A stretch of 64,000 nt of DNA from assembly GCF_023612095.1 (NCBI RefSeq), contig NZ_CP086235.1:3049501-3113500 (forward strand), read 5' to 3'. Positions 10,795 through 26,310 of the stretch are shown one piece after another (positions within the stretch are counted from its first letter, which is position 1; every line of letters begins with the position of its first letter). Made by a program: the position numbers and the translations under genes. This DNA is from Cytobacillus firmus. GTDB taxonomy: Bacteria; Bacillota; Bacilli; Bacillales; Cytobacillaceae. Under the pieces are notes generated by a model. That model was not told where the DNA came from. It made no database searches and saw only the letters and a list, made by a program, of their open reading frames with translations.

Positions 10795-12510
10795 ATGTCA
10801 TTTGATGGTTTGTTCACAAGAGCTATGACGAAAGAGCTCATAGATACTTTAAAGGGTGGCAGAATCAATAAGATTCAGCAGCCATATAAAAATGAAATTA
10901 TTTTAGTTGTGAGGGCAAACGGGAAGAATCACAGGCTTTTGCTGTCTGCCCATCCAAGCTATGCGAGAGTGCAACTGACGAATGAAACACATGAAAACCC
11001 TTCAGAGCCGCCGATGTTCTGCATGCTTTTAAGAAAGCACCTGGAAGGCTACATACTTGAAGATGTCCATCAAATCGGGCTTGACCGTATTATCGTGTTT
11101 GAGGTGAAAGGCAGGAATGAGATTGGCGATACATCTTATAAACAGCTGATTGTTGAGATTATGGGCAGGCACAGCAATATTACGCTCGTGGATAAATCCC
11201 GCAATATTATTCTCGACAGCATCAAGCATGTTTCTTTTGCCGTTAATAGCCATCGTGCGATTTTGCCCGGACAGGAGTACTTACTCCCTCCATCTCAGGA
11301 TAAAATGAATCCTTTCGAGGCGGATGAAGAAGCTATACTGCGTAAGATTGATTTTAACAGCGGGAAAGTTGATAAACAGCTTGTGGCGGGTTTCTCCGGA
11401 ATCTCACCGCTTTTTGCAAAAGAAGTGATGCACCATGCAGGCCTTGTAAACAGGACAACTGTTCCTAAGAGTTTCCAGCATTTTATTGACTTGCTGAAAA
11501 TCCATAGAATAAGGCCGGCCATTACAGAAGGGGAAAATAAAGAAAGCTTTTATTTATTGCCCCTCCAGCATTTAAAAGGGGAAAGCCGGGAGTTTAATTC
11601 CCTAAGTGAAATGCTGGACCGCTTTTATTTTGGCAAAGCCGAAAGAGACCGGGTCAAACAGCAATCCAATGATCTTGAACGGTTTATTGTAAATGAGAAA
11701 GAAAAGAATGAAAAGAAAATTGATAAGCTGAAAATAACCCTTCATGAAGCGGAAAATGCCGATAAACATCAATTATATGGGGAATTGATCACGGCGAATA
11801 TTTATGCGATTCAAAAGGGAATGAAGGAAGCGAAAGTCATCAATTATTACGATGAAAATGGCGCTTCAGTCATCATTCCATTGGATCCTCAGAAGACTCC
11901 TTCCGAGAATGCACAAAAATATTTTACAAGATACCAAAAAGCAAAAAATGCCATAATTGCAGTAAAAGAGCAAATCAAGAAAGCAGAAGAGGAAGCGGCA
12001 TACTTCGAGTCTTTACTTCAGCAAGTAGAAACGGCATCTACAAGAGACATTGCCGAAATAAGAGAAGAGCTTACTGAAGGCGGTTATATCCGTGAAAGGC
12101 AGAAACGGGGAAACAAGAAACAGCAAAACCTAAAGCCTGTTTTGGACCGTTATACTGCCACTGACGGAACGGAAATTCTAGTTGGGAAAAACAACAAGCA
12201 AAATGACTATTTAACGAACAAATTAGCCGGAAGGGATGAAATCTGGCTGCATACAAAAGATATCCCCGGTTCACATGTGGTGATTCGAAGCAAGGAGCCG
12301 GCAGAAGATACAATTCTTGAAGCTGCATCCCTCGCAGCTTACTTCAGCAAGGCCCGCAATTCCAGTTCCGTACCCGTTGACTTCACCCAGGTCAGACATG
12401 TAAAAAAGCCAAGCGGCGCGAAACCTGGATTTGTTATATATGACAACCAGCAGACTGTTTACGTTACGCCTGATGAAGAAACCGTTCTGTCATTAAAACA
12501 AAATCTTTAA
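10795..12510 (+). CDS. rqcH: Ribosome quality control protein RqcH (NFACT family; YloA/FbpA)
   Basis: RqcH binds stalled 50S-peptidyl-tRNA complexes and directs C-terminal alanine tailing of the stuck peptide. The 571-residue product has the NFACT-N domain ([30 protein letters not shown]), a middle coiled coil (about residues 290-420) and the C-terminal NFACT-R domain with [19 protein letters not shown] and the [13 protein letters not shown] loop. Length matches B. subtilis (572). AGAGGATG precedes the ATG. It is one of only two + strand genes here and converges on pyrE, sharing a terminator. The name fibronectin-binding protein is an older label for the same family. Confidence 0.95.
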   Translation: MSFDGLFTRAMTKELIDTLKGGRINKIQQPYKNEIILVVRANGKNHRLLLSAHPSYARVQLTNETHENPSEPPMFCMLLRKHLEGYILEDVHQIGLDRIIVFEVKGRNEIGDTSYKQLIVEIMGRHSNITLVDKSRNIILDSIKHVSFAVNSHRAILPGQEYLLPPSQDKMNPFEADEEAILRKIDFNSGKVDKQLVAGFSGISPLFAKEVMHHAGLVNRTTVPKSFQHFIDLLKIHRIRPAITEGENKESFYLLPLQHLKGESREFNSLSEMLDRFYFGKAERDRVKQQSNDLERFIVNEKEKNEKKIDKLKITLHEAENADKHQLYGELITANIYAIQKGMKEAKVINYYDENGASVIIPLDPQKTPSENAQKYFTRYQKAKNAIIAVKEQIKKAEEEAAYFESLLQQVETASTRDIAEIREELTEGGYIRERQKRGNKKQQNLKPVLDRYTATDGTEILVGKNNKQNDYLTNKLAGRDEIWLHTKDIPGSHVVIRSKEPAEDTILEAASLAAYFSKARNSSSVPVDFTQVRHVKKPSGAKPGFVIYDNQQTVYVTPDEETVLSLKQNL

Positions 12511-12517
12511 ATAAATG

Positions 12518-12549
12518 AAAAAAGCAAGCTCCGATGCTTGCTTTTTTTC
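12518..12549. terminator. Bidirectional terminator between rqcH and pyrE
   Basis: AAAGCAAGC-TCCGAT-GCTTGCTTT with A tract on one side and T tract (CTTTTTTT) on the other, placed between the converging ends of rqcH and pyrE. Confidence 0.88.
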
Positions 12550-12555
12550 GTTTGA

Positions 12556-13180
12556 CTAAACCTGAGATACTTTTCCCCACTCAGCAGGGTCTTTTCGCCA
12601 TTCAATCAGCTTCTTCATATCCTCTTCCTGGATAAAGCCCTTTTCCACAGCTACTTTTGTGAGAGCTTCAATATCAGTCAGAGTATAGGCTGTGATGTTC
12701 TCTTCAGCCAGCATTTCTTTTCCTTTTTCAAGCTGGTATGTGAAGATGGCCGCCACACCCAGCACTTCACAGCCTGCTTCTCTTAAAGCCTTGACAGCAG
12801 TAATGGCACTTCCACCTGTTGAGATCAGGTCTTCTACAACAACAACCTTCTGGCCTTTATTCGCCTGACCTTCAATTTGCTTTCCTTTTCCATGGCCCTT
12901 TGCCTTGGAACGGACATAGCACATTGGCAGTTCCATATTGTCACTGACCCAGGCTGCATGAGGAATGCCCGCTGTGGCAGTCCCGGCAATTAGTTCTGCT
13001 TCCGGAAATTTATCCAGAATGATAGCCTGAAGACCGGCAGCAATTTCTTTTCTGACTTCAGGATAAGACAGTGTCAGACGGTTATCACAATAAATTGGGG
13101 CACGCAGTCCTGAAGACCAAGTAAACGGATCGTTTGGGTTTAATGCTACAGCCTTTATATCCAGTAATTTTTCTGCGATT

Positions 13181-13191
<11 letters not shown>
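12556..13191 (-). CDS. pyrE: Orotate phosphoribosyltransferase
   Basis: PyrE joins orotate and PRPP to give orotidine 5'-phosphate, the fifth step of UMP synthesis. The 211-residue product carries the PRPP-binding motif [17 protein letters not shown] and the N-terminal [17 protein letters not shown] substrate loop. It is the last gene of the pyr operon, overlaps the pyrF stop by 11 bases and ends just before the terminator shared with rqcH. Confidence 0.97.
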
Positions 13192-15581
<2,390 letters not shown>

Positions 15582-15585
<4 letters not shown>

Positions 15586-18500
15586 GATAAAACCGCCTCC
15601 CGGACTTCTTCTGGTTTATCCATCGCGTCTGCTGAAAAATTCATTGATTCGATTACTTGAAGGATTGCTTCTGCCGTATCAAGTGAGGTTAGGCATGGCA
15701 CCCCATTTTCCACTGATTCACGGCGGATGCGGAAGCCATCTCTTGCAGGCTGTTTTCCTTTTGTTAAAGTATTAATAACAAATTGCGCTTCGCCATTTTT
15801 TATGACATCCAGAAGGTTAGGACCTTCCGAGCCGATTTTCCCAGTCACTTTTACAGGTATGCCTTCAGTTTTCAGGAATAAAGCCGTTCCGCTTGTCGCC
15901 ATTAGCCTGTAACCGATGGATACAAATCTTTTTGCCAGCTGCAGAGCTTCTTCCTTATCCTTGTCGGCGACAGTCATTAGTACAGTTCCAAACGGCTGGA
16001 TTTTCATGCCGGAAGCAACAAGACCTTTATAAAGGGCTTTTTCAAGCGTGGAATCTTTCCCCATAACTTCACCAGTTGACTTCATTTCTGGCCCTAAAGT
16101 GATGTCTACTCTTCTTAATTTTGCGAAAGAGAACACAGGCACTTTTACAAACACGCCTTTTCTCTCAGGAATAAGGCCGGACCCAAAGCCCTGCTGAGCT
16201 AGAGTTTGGCCCATGATAACCTTTGTGGCGATCTTAGCCATTGGCACATTTGTAATCTTGCTCAAAAAAGGAACTGTCCGGCTTGAACGCGGGTTGACTT
16301 CCAGGACATATACTTGTCCTTTAGCCACTACATACTGGATATTTAGCAGACCTATAATGCCAAGTCCTTTGGCCATCTTCTCCGTGTACTCAACAAGCTT
16401 GTTTTTGATTGCTTCTGATATATTTTGCGGAGGATAGACTGCAATGGAATCTCCTGAGTGTACTCCAGCTCTTTCTATATGCTCCATGATGCCTGGAATG
16501 AGCACATTTTCCCCATCCGAGATAGCGTCCACTTCAATTTCCTTCCCAGTCAAATACCGGTCAATTAATACTGGATGCTCCGGGTTAACTTTTACAGCAT
16601 TTTCCATGTAGTATAGAAGCTCATCTTCTTTATAAACGATTTCCATGGCTCTTCCGCCAAGTACATATGATGGCCGGACGACCACTGGATATCCGATTTC
16701 ACCGGCAATTGCTACTGCCTGTTCCACTGACAGGGCAGTCTTTCCTTTAGGCATTGGGATGCCAAGCTCTGCAAGAGCTTGCTCAAATTTATCCCGGTCT
16801 TCTGCCCGGTCTAAACTTTCAAGTGAAGTTCCCAGAATTTTTACGCCTCTTTCAACCAGATCTGCTGCAAGGTTAATAGCCGTTTGACCGCCAAATTGCA
16901 CAACTACACCTTCCGGTTTCTCAAGGTCGATAATGTGCATGACATCTTCAATTGTCAGCGGCTCAAAATAGAGCTTATCGGAGATGCTGAAGTCAGTAGA
17001 CACTGTTTCAGGATTATTATTAATGATGATTGCTTCATATCCTGCTTCCTTGATGGCCCATACCGCGTGTACAGTTGAGTAATCAAACTCCACTCCCTGC
17101 CCGATCCGGATTGGTCCTGAGCCCAGAACGACAACACTTTTTCGGCCAGTTACTTCCGATTCGTTCTCATCTTCATAAGTTCCATAGAAATACGGGGTTT
17201 CCGATTCAAATTCCGCTGCACATGTATCAACCATTTTATAAACCGGTACAATCGCATGTTCTTTTCTCCAGCTGTATACTTCCATCTCATTTGAATCCCA
17301 CAGCCTGGCAATTACCAGATCGGCAAAGCCCATTTCCTTTGCAGCTTTCCCTGTTTCAGGGTCAAAAGGATTTTCAGTTAGTACATTCTCAAAATCTATG
17401 ATTTTCTTAATCTTATAAAGGAAGAATAAATCAATTTTGCTCCATTCATGGATCGTCTCGATAGTGATTCCCCTTCTGATGGCTTCACCGATATAAAACA
17501 GACGTTCATCTCCAGCTTTACGGATTCGCTTTTCGATCAATTCGTCAGAAATTTGGCCGGCATCCTTCAGTTCAAGATGATATATGTTTGCTTCAAGTGA
17601 ACGTACTGCTTTCAGGAGAGATTCTTCAAAAGTCCGCCCTATCGCCATTACTTCTCCTGTAGCCTTCATTTGGGTGCCAAGCGAACGGTTTGCAGATTCG
17701 AACTTATCAAACGGCCAGCGCGGGATTTTTGAGACAATATAATCCAATGCCGGTTCAAAGCAGGCATATGTTTTTCCTGTCACAGGATTCATCATTTCAT
17801 CAAGTGTCAGCCCTACCGCTATCTTGGCTGCCAGTTTGGCAATCGGATAACCTGTCGCCTTTGAGGCCAGCGCAGATGAGCGGCTTACACGCGGGTTAAC
17901 TTCGATGATGTAATAATTGAAGCTGTCCGGATCAAGCGCCAGCTGTACATTGCATCCTCCTTCAATCTCGAGGGCACGGATAATTTTTAATGAAGTGTTT
18001 CTAAGCAGCTGATACTCACGATCACTCAGAGTTTGGCTCGGGGCTACAACGATTGAATCTCCTGTGTGGACCCCTACTGGATCAAAATTCTCCATATTGC
18101 AGACAACAATCGCATTGTCATTGGAGTCCCTCATCACTTCATACTCAATTTCCTTAAAGCCTGCAATGCTCTTTTCAAGCAAACACTGTGTAACAGGGCT
18201 ATTCTTTAAGCCGCTGGTCACAATTTCGATTAGCTCTTCTTCATCATGGCAAATTCCCCCGCCTGTTCCCCCTAAAGTGAAAGCAGGGCGTACAATGACC
18301 GGATAGCCAATCCTGTTTACAAATTCATATGCTTCATCCAGGTTATGAATAATTTCACTTTCAGGCACTGGTTCGCCAAGCTCATTCATCAAGTTTCTGA
18401 AAAGGTCCCGGTCTTCCGCCTTTTGGATAGCAGATAATTTTGTACCCAGGATTTCAACCCCGCATTCTTCCAAAACACCTGATTCAGCAAGCTCTACTGC

Positions 18501-18793
18501 CAGGTTTAATCCCGTCTGTCCCCAAGAGTTGGAACAAGCGCATCAGGACGTTCTTTCCGGATAATGCGGCTGACGAATTCCAGCGTAAGCGGCTCTATAT
18601 ATACCGCATCAGCAATCTCGGTATCCGTCATAATGGTAGCAGGATTTGAGTTTACAAGAATTACGCGGTAGCCTTCCTCTTTCAAAGCAATGCAGGCCTG
18701 TGTTCCGGCATAATCAAACTCTGCTGCCTGCCCGATGACAATTGGTCCTGATCCGATTACTAAAATGCTTTTTATATCTGTACGCTTTGGCAT
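15582..18793 (-). CDS. carB: Carbamoyl-phosphate synthase large subunit (pyrimidine-specific), frameshifted in this sequence
   Basis: CarB makes carbamoyl phosphate from bicarbonate, ATP and the ammonia released by CarA. The first 95 residues ([20 protein letters not shown]...) are in one frame and the remaining 963 in another. The join is a run of four C on the + strand (18520-18523); one extra base restores [20 protein letters not shown] and yields about 1,070 residues, the normal length. Both ATP-grasp halves are visible ([13 protein letters not shown] and [13 protein letters not shown]), followed by the C-terminal MGS-like regulatory domain. It overlaps carA by 22 bases. Confidence 0.94.
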
Positions 18794-19874
18794 GCTGCAG
18801 CACCTTCCTCTTTATGTGATTCAATCATTTGCAAGAATTGTTCAAATAATCCGTTTGCATCCTCCGGACCCGGTGAAGCTTCAGGATGATATTGCACAGT
18901 GAATGCAGGGACTTCTTTATGCTTTAAGCCTTCAATTGTTCCATCGTTTAAGGCGATATGTGTTACTTCAAGCGGAGTACCAGTAATTGAATTTTCTTCT
19001 ACTGAGTATCCATGGTTTTGAGATGTTAAAGCGACTTTTCCGGTTTGCAGATCTTTTACCGGATGGTTTGAACCGCGATGGCCGAATTTTAGTTTTTCTG
19101 TATTGGCACCGCAAGCAAGGGCAAAAAGCTGATGTCCCAGACAAATTCCGAAAATCGGTACTTTTCCTAGCAGTCCTTTAATCATTGTGATGGCTTCAGG
19201 AACATCTTTCGGGTCTCCAGGGCCATTTGAAAGCATAACACCATCCGGGCTCATGCTGAGTATTTCTTCAGCTCCTGTGTTATAAGGCACAACAATTACA
19301 TCACAATCCCGTTTGTTCAATTCTCTTAAGATCCCGTGTTTCATGCCGAAATCTACAAGGACTACCCTTCTGCCGCGGCCAGGGCTCGGATAAGGTGTCC
19401 CAGTAGACACTTGCTTAACCTGATCGTTTCGCAGCTTGGTTGCCCGCAGTTTTTCAATGATTACTTCGGGGTTTTCACTAATGCTGCAAATTGCGCCTTT
19501 CAGCGTACCATGCTGCCTGATAATTCTTGTTAATTTCCTGGTATCAATGCCAGCAATTCCAGGGATGTTTTTCATCTTAAAATATTCTTCAATCGATTGT
19601 TCATTTCTCCAGTTTGAAGGAAACTCGCAGGCTTCTTTCACAATGAAACCTGAAATTGCCGGGGAGATCGATTCAAAATCGTCTCTGTTAATCCCATAAT
19701 TTCCGATTAAAGGGTATGTCAAGGTTACGATTTGGCCGCAGTAGGATGGGTCAGACAGGATTTCCTGATAACCCGTCATTCCAGTATTGAATACTACTTC
19801 TCCAATCGAATTCGCATCACTTCCGAATCCCTTTCCAATAAAAATTGTTCCGTCTTCCAGAATCAGCTGTTTTT

Positions 19875-19878
<4 letters not shown>
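18772..19878 (-). CDS. carA: Carbamoyl-phosphate synthase small (glutaminase) subunit
   Basis: CarA hydrolyses glutamine and channels ammonia to CarB. The class I amidotransferase triad is visible: nucleophile Cys in [15 protein letters not shown] and the His/Glu in [13 protein letters not shown]. The N-terminal half shows [13 protein letters not shown] and [16 protein letters not shown]. The start at 19878 ([11 protein letters not shown]) has a GAGGGAG site. 368 residues. It overlaps pyrC by four bases and carB by 22. Confidence 0.97.
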
Positions 19879-22065
<2,187 letters not shown>

Positions 22066-22080
22066 TTATCCTCCTCTTCA

Positions 22081-22115
22081 AAAAAAGCACCCTGCCGATT
22101 TGGTCAGGGTGCTGC
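22081..22115 (-). terminator. PyrR-controlled attenuation terminator before pyrB
   Basis: Minus strand: GCAGCACCCTGAC...AGGGTGC followed by TTTTTT; the stem is GCACCCTG paired with CAGGGTGC. It lies between the third PyrR-binding loop and pyrB. Confidence 0.88.
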
Positions 22116-22177
22116 AAAGTTGAGGCAGCCGGATATACGGATACACTGATACCGTATAGCCAGGTTTGCCGCCAACA

Positions 22178-22210
22178 CCCTTTTAAGCCTCCCGGGACTT
22201 AGTTAAAAAG
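22178..22210 (-). promoter_or_regulatory. PyrR-binding anti-antiterminator, site 3 (pyrB leader)
   Basis: The minus strand reads AAGTCCCGGGAGGCTT, fitting the PyrR RNA consensus ARUCCNGNGAGGYU. When UMP-bound PyrR holds this loop the downstream terminator forms and pyrB onward is switched off. Confidence 0.88.
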
Positions 22211-22217
22211 CATTAAG

Positions 22218-23515
22218 CTACATTATTTTTTTTTCGTTTTCTGTTTCAAACATATCTTCCTTAGCCTCTTCCCTGCCAGGGAGAATCAGGTTCAGGAGAA
22301 CACCGCTGATAGCTGCCAGTGCCATTCCTTCCAGTTTGAATGCCCAAATCTCGATATGAGCTCCGCCAATTCCCAGGACAAGGATGACTGATGCGATAAC
22401 CAGATTGCGGTTGTTTCCAAAATCCACTTTGCTGTCAACCAGCATTCTTAATCCTGATGAAGCGATGATCCCGAACAGCAGGATCGATACGCCGCCCATT
22501 ACTGGAGTAGGGATCGAGCTGATCAGTGCTGTCACCTTGCCGATGAATCCGAAGATAATGGCGATGACTGCAGCACCCGCAAGTACATAGACACTGTAAA
22601 TTTTCGTGATGGCGAGTACACCAATGTTTTCACCGTATGTTGTCTTTGGCGGACCCCGATTAATGCCGAGATCATTGTTCCTGTTCCATCAGCAAGTATG
22701 GAGCGGTGAAGACCCGGTTCTTTAATGTAATCTTTACCAACTACTTTTCCAAGGACAAGCTGATGACCGATATGTTCTGAGATTGTGACAACAGCTACTG
22801 GAATCATTAGAAGCGCTAGATCCAGGGTTATCCTCACTTCATAATCAGCGAACGGGAATAAGAATTCCGGCATTTCGAACCAGGCTGCCTGCTGTACAAG
22901 CGAGAAGTCGATCAGGCCCACAGCCAGTGAGTAAACATAGCCGATGATGATCCCTGCCAGAATCGGCACCATACTGAGCATGCCTTTTGCATAGATGGAA
23001 AAGATGATTGTTGCACCTAAAGTGATAAGCGCTGCTGAAAAATGAAGCATGCTGTATTCACCAGTTTCAGGATTGTTCATAGCCATCCCGACTGCTGTCC
23101 CTGCTAATGCCAATCCGATTACAATGATCACAGGTCCTACCACAATTGGCGGAAGCAAATTCATAATCCAGCGGTAGCCTGCTTTTTTGATGATCAGGGC
23201 TACTGCCCCATACACAAGTCCAGCCATGAAGCTGCCGATCATGGCAGCACCCGGGCCACCGGCTGCTTTGGCAGCTATGATCGGGGCAATGAATGCGAAA
23301 GATGAACCAAGGTATGCCGGCACCTGCCATTTTGTAATGATTAGAAAGGCTATCGTTGCCAGTCCGCTTGAGATTAGCGCAATGGCAGGATTTAATCCTA
23401 CTAAGTATGGTACAAGTATAGTGGCTCCGAACATTGCGAATAAATGCTGTAAACTTAATGTCAGCCAATGGGCTGGTTTTGGAATATCCTTTATATCTAA
23501 GATAGGTTTATTCAT
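22218..23515 (-). CDS. pyrP: Uracil permease (nucleobase:cation symporter-2 family), frameshifted in this sequence
   Basis: PyrP imports uracil across the cytoplasmic membrane. The first part (from MNKPILDIKDIPKPAHWLTL at 23515) holds most membrane helices; the last 105 residues are in another frame. The break is at four C on the + strand (22654-22657). One extra base restores SALIGGPPKTTYGENIGVLA, which is the NAT/NCS2 signature region for substrate binding, and gives about 432 residues. A GGAG site precedes the start. It lies between the second and third PyrR attenuators. Confidence 0.93.
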
Positions 23516-23540
23516 TACGATCTCTCCTCTGCATTTTATT

Positions 23541-23574
23541 AAAAAACCCTCTTTGCAGGAGTGCAAAGAGGGTG
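23541..23574 (-). terminator. PyrR-controlled attenuation terminator before pyrP
   Basis: Minus strand: CACCCTCTTTGCA, loop CTC, TGCAAAGAGGGT, then TTTTTT. A 12-bp stem 26 bases before the pyrP start. Confidence 0.88.
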
Positions 23575-23612
23575 CAAGAGCACAGCAAAAGACAGACCGA
23601 TTCTGCTGTGTT

Positions 23613-23648
23613 CCCCTTTGCCAGCCTCTCTGGACTGCATTTAAAAGG
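23613..23648 (-). promoter_or_regulatory. PyrR-binding anti-antiterminator, site 2 (pyrP leader)
   Basis: The minus strand reads CAGTCCAGAGAGGCTGG, a match to the PyrR consensus, placed between pyrR and the pyrP terminator. Confidence 0.9.
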
Positions 23649-23653
23649 GCTAT

Positions 23654-24223
<570 letters not shown>

Positions 24224-24231
24224 TTATATAC

Positions 24232-24261
24232 AAAAAACCTCTCACCGATCAGGTGAGAGGG
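24232..24261 (-). terminator. PyrR-controlled attenuation terminator before pyrR
   Basis: Minus strand: CCTCTCACCT, loop GATC, GGTGAGAGG, then TTTTTT. It lies 30 bases before the pyrR start. Confidence 0.9.
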
Positions 24262-24315
24262 TAAACGACTTCTTTCTGCAGAATAAGGACACAATTCTCC
24301 TTATTCAATCCGTTT

Positions 24316-24346
24316 CCTTCCCAGCCTCACGGGACTGTTTTAAAGG
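24316..24346 (-). promoter_or_regulatory. PyrR-binding anti-antiterminator, site 1 (pyrR leader)
   Basis: The minus strand reads ACAGTCCCGTGAGGCTGG, an excellent match to the PyrR consensus ARUCCNGNGAGGYU, within the leader between the promoter and terminator 1. Confidence 0.9.
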
Positions 24347-24364
24347 ACTTATTCAACTATAGTC

Positions 24365-24393
24365 ATCATATAGCACAATTGGACAATTGTCAA
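24365..24393 (-). promoter_or_regulatory. SigA-type promoter of the pyr operon
   Basis: Minus strand: -35 TTGACA (24388-24393), 17-base spacer, -10 TATGAT (24365-24370). The TGA inside the -35 box is the stop codon of rluD, so the promoter overlaps the end of the preceding gene. Confidence 0.85.
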
Positions 24394-25301
24394 CGGTTAT
24401 TTGCCAGGCTCTCTACCAGTTCCTTAAAATAAGCAGGTGCAGGTGCTTCAAATTCAAGGTACTCGCCAGAACGTGGATGTTCAAAGCCAAGAACGCCTGC
24501 ATGAAGTGCCTGTCCCCCGATACCAATTGTTTTTCTGGGACCGTATTTAGGATCTCCTGCAAGAGGATAGCCAATGTATTTCATATGAACACGGATTTGA
24601 TGTGTTCTTCCCGTTTCCAGCTGGCATTCCACCAGTGTGAAATCCCTGAATCGCTCAATGACCTGAAAATGCGTAACCGCATGTTTTCCATTGTCCACAA
24701 CGCTCATACTTTGACGATCTTTGGGATCGCGGGCGATTGGTGCATCAATAGTACCGTAGTCGTGTGGAATAACTCCATGGACAATAGCCCGGTACTTACG
24801 TGTAACAGTTTTGTTCATCAGCTGGTTCACAAGACTCTCATGTGCCATATCATTCTTTGCAACCATGAGAAGCCCTGACGTATCTTTATCGATTCTATGA
24901 ACTATTCCGGGCCGCATGACCCCATTAATTCCTGATAAGTCTTTGCAATGAGCCATAAGACCATTTACAAGTGTTCCTGTTCCGTGCCCGGCTGCAGGAT
25001 GGACAACCATTCCTTTCGGTTTATTTACTACGAGGACATCCAGGTCTTCATAATAAATATCCAAATTCATTTCTTCAGGCACTACATCCAGCTCTTCTGG
25101 TTCAGGAATTGATATTTCAATTTTATCGTTTGTGGAACATTTGTAATTAGTTTTAGGCTTTTGGCCATTCACTAAAACATTGCCATCCTTGATCCATTGC
25201 TGTACCTGAGTTCTTGACCAATCCGCATTCAATGTGGATAACACTTTATCTATTCTTTCTCCTGCCTGTTCATCAGGAATGATGTGTTCCATTTTCTCCA
25301 T
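24390..25301 (-). CDS. rluD: RluD-family 23S rRNA pseudouridine synthase (YlyB)
   Basis: A 303-residue RluA/RluD family protein. An N-terminal S4 RNA-binding domain ([21 protein letters not shown]) is followed by the catalytic domain with [15 protein letters not shown], whose Asp is the catalytic residue, and [13 protein letters not shown]. The start at 25301 ([12 protein letters not shown]) is preceded by AAAGGAG and overlaps the end of lspA by 29 bases. The exact uridines modified cannot be read from sequence. Confidence 0.93.
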   Translation of the reverse strand: MEKMEHIIPDEQAGERIDKVLSTLNADWSRTQVQQWIKDGNVLVNGQKPKTNYKCSTNDKIEISIPEPEELDVVPEEMNLDIYYEDLDVLVVNKPKGMVVHPAAGHGTGTLVNGLMAHCKDLSGINGVMRPGIVHRIDKDTSGLLMVAKNDMAHESLVNQLMNKTVTRKYRAIVHGVIPHDYGTIDAPIARDPKDRQSMSVVDNGKHAVTHFQVIERFRDFTLVECQLETGRTHQIRVHMKYIGYPLAGDPKYGPRKTIGIGGQALHAGVLGFEHPRSGEYLEFEAPAPAYFKELVESLANNR

Positions 25302-25770
25302 AAGATTTCTCCTTTTTCTTTGCTTCTCCCTCTTCAAGCAGCATCTGAATCATCAATAGTCCTACCCCAATGACCAGCGCCGAGTCAGCAATATTGAAAA
25401 CGGGAAAGTCATAGCCAAAAATATAAGTGTTTACGAAATCCACCACTTCTTTTCGAAATACCCTGTCAATAAAGTTTCCAATTGCTCCGCCCAGCATCAG
25501 GCCCAAAGAGACTCCAAGAAGCAATTTGCCTTTGGCTGCTTTTTGAATGTAATAAATGATACCAATTATGACAATAACGGTTATAACGTAGAAAAACCAC
25601 ATTTGCCCCTGCAGGATGCCCCAGGCAGCGCCACGGTTGCGGTGTGATGTAATATAAAGAAAGTCCTCAATAACTTTAACACTTTCCCCTAATTCAAAGT
25701 TCTTTACAATCAGCCACTTCGTTAACTGATCAAGTGCAATAACGAACAATGCAATTATGTAATAAAACAC
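25273..25770 (-). CDS. lspA: Lipoprotein signal peptidase (signal peptidase II)
   Basis: LspA cleaves signal peptides from prolipoproteins in the membrane. Four membrane helices and both catalytic aspartates are visible: [13 protein letters not shown] and [12 protein letters not shown] prefer the GTG at 25770 (product [19 protein letters not shown]), which aligns with the B. subtilis N-terminus and has GGGGGT 7 bases upstream; an ATG at 25785 is in frame but lacks a ribosome binding site. The tail is a little longer than usual and overlaps rluD. Confidence 0.93.
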   Translation of the reverse strand: MFYYIIALFVIALDQLTKWLIVKNFELGESVKVIEDFLYITSHRNRGAAWGILQGQMWFFYVITVIVIIGIIYYIQKAAKGKLLLGVSLGLMLGGAIGNFIDRVFRKEVVDFVNTYIFGYDFPVFNIADSALVIGVGLLMIQMLLEEGEAKKKEKSYGENGTHHS

Positions 25771-25849
25771 AAAGGCAACCCCCATATCTCATATCATTAC
25801 CTTTGCATTTTAGCACAATCTGAATAAAAAACACAGCACACGCTTAAAC

Positions 25850-26137
25850 TCAGTGGAAAATAGACTTTCTGTAGAAATTCCCCAGTCTGCTGCAATCCTC
25901 CATTGTTTTTAAAGTAGGAATTATCTGCAGCAAATCCTCAGGCAGCAGCTCACCCGAAATTTCACACTTTCCGAAATTTCCTGATTCCATTTTGGTAAGT
26001 GTTTGTTCAATATCATGCAGCTCTTCCAATAAAATAGGCTTTATCAGCGGGGAACTGTTGCCTTCCATAAGCTTTTCCAATATTTCCTGTCTTGTATTAC
26101 GGAGTTCTGTATATAGCCCTTCTGCTTTTGCATCCAT
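25850..26137 (-). CDS. DksA/TraR-like protein with degenerate zinc finger (YlyA-like)
   Basis: A 95-residue protein. An N-terminal helical hairpin (residues 1-50, LYTELRNTRQEILEKLMEG...LLEELHDIEQTL) precedes a region matching DksA/TraR zinc fingers (MESGNFGKCEISGELLPEDLLQIIPTLK...MEDCSR). Only one cysteine of each CxxC pair remains, so zinc binding is probably lost. Position between lspA and ileS corresponds to ylyA in B. subtilis. The family acts on RNA polymerase; its role here is unproven. Confidence 0.75.
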   Translation of the reverse strand: MDAKAEGLYTELRNTRQEILEKLMEGNSSPLIKPILLEELHDIEQTLTKMESGNFGKCEISGELLPEDLLQIIPTLKTMEDCSRLGNFYRKSIFH

Positions 26138-26274
26138 GCTTTTTCCTCCGTTCTGAGATGTTTACTTTATTATTTTCTCGGAACGGAATTCAGACACGGA
26201 CAAACTTTTAGCAAACGGCACAACATTTAGTGAAGGTGGAATTATTTATAAAAAAGGATTTGAAGAAGGTAATT

Positions 26275-26303
26275 AAAAACAGTCCCCCAAATTTGAGGGA
26301 CTG
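26275..26303 (-). terminator. Rho-independent terminator after ileS
   Basis: Minus strand: CAGTCCCTC, short loop AAATTT, GGGGGACTG, then TTTTTAATT, immediately after the ileS stop. Confidence 0.85.
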
Positions 26304-26310
26304 CCGGTAT

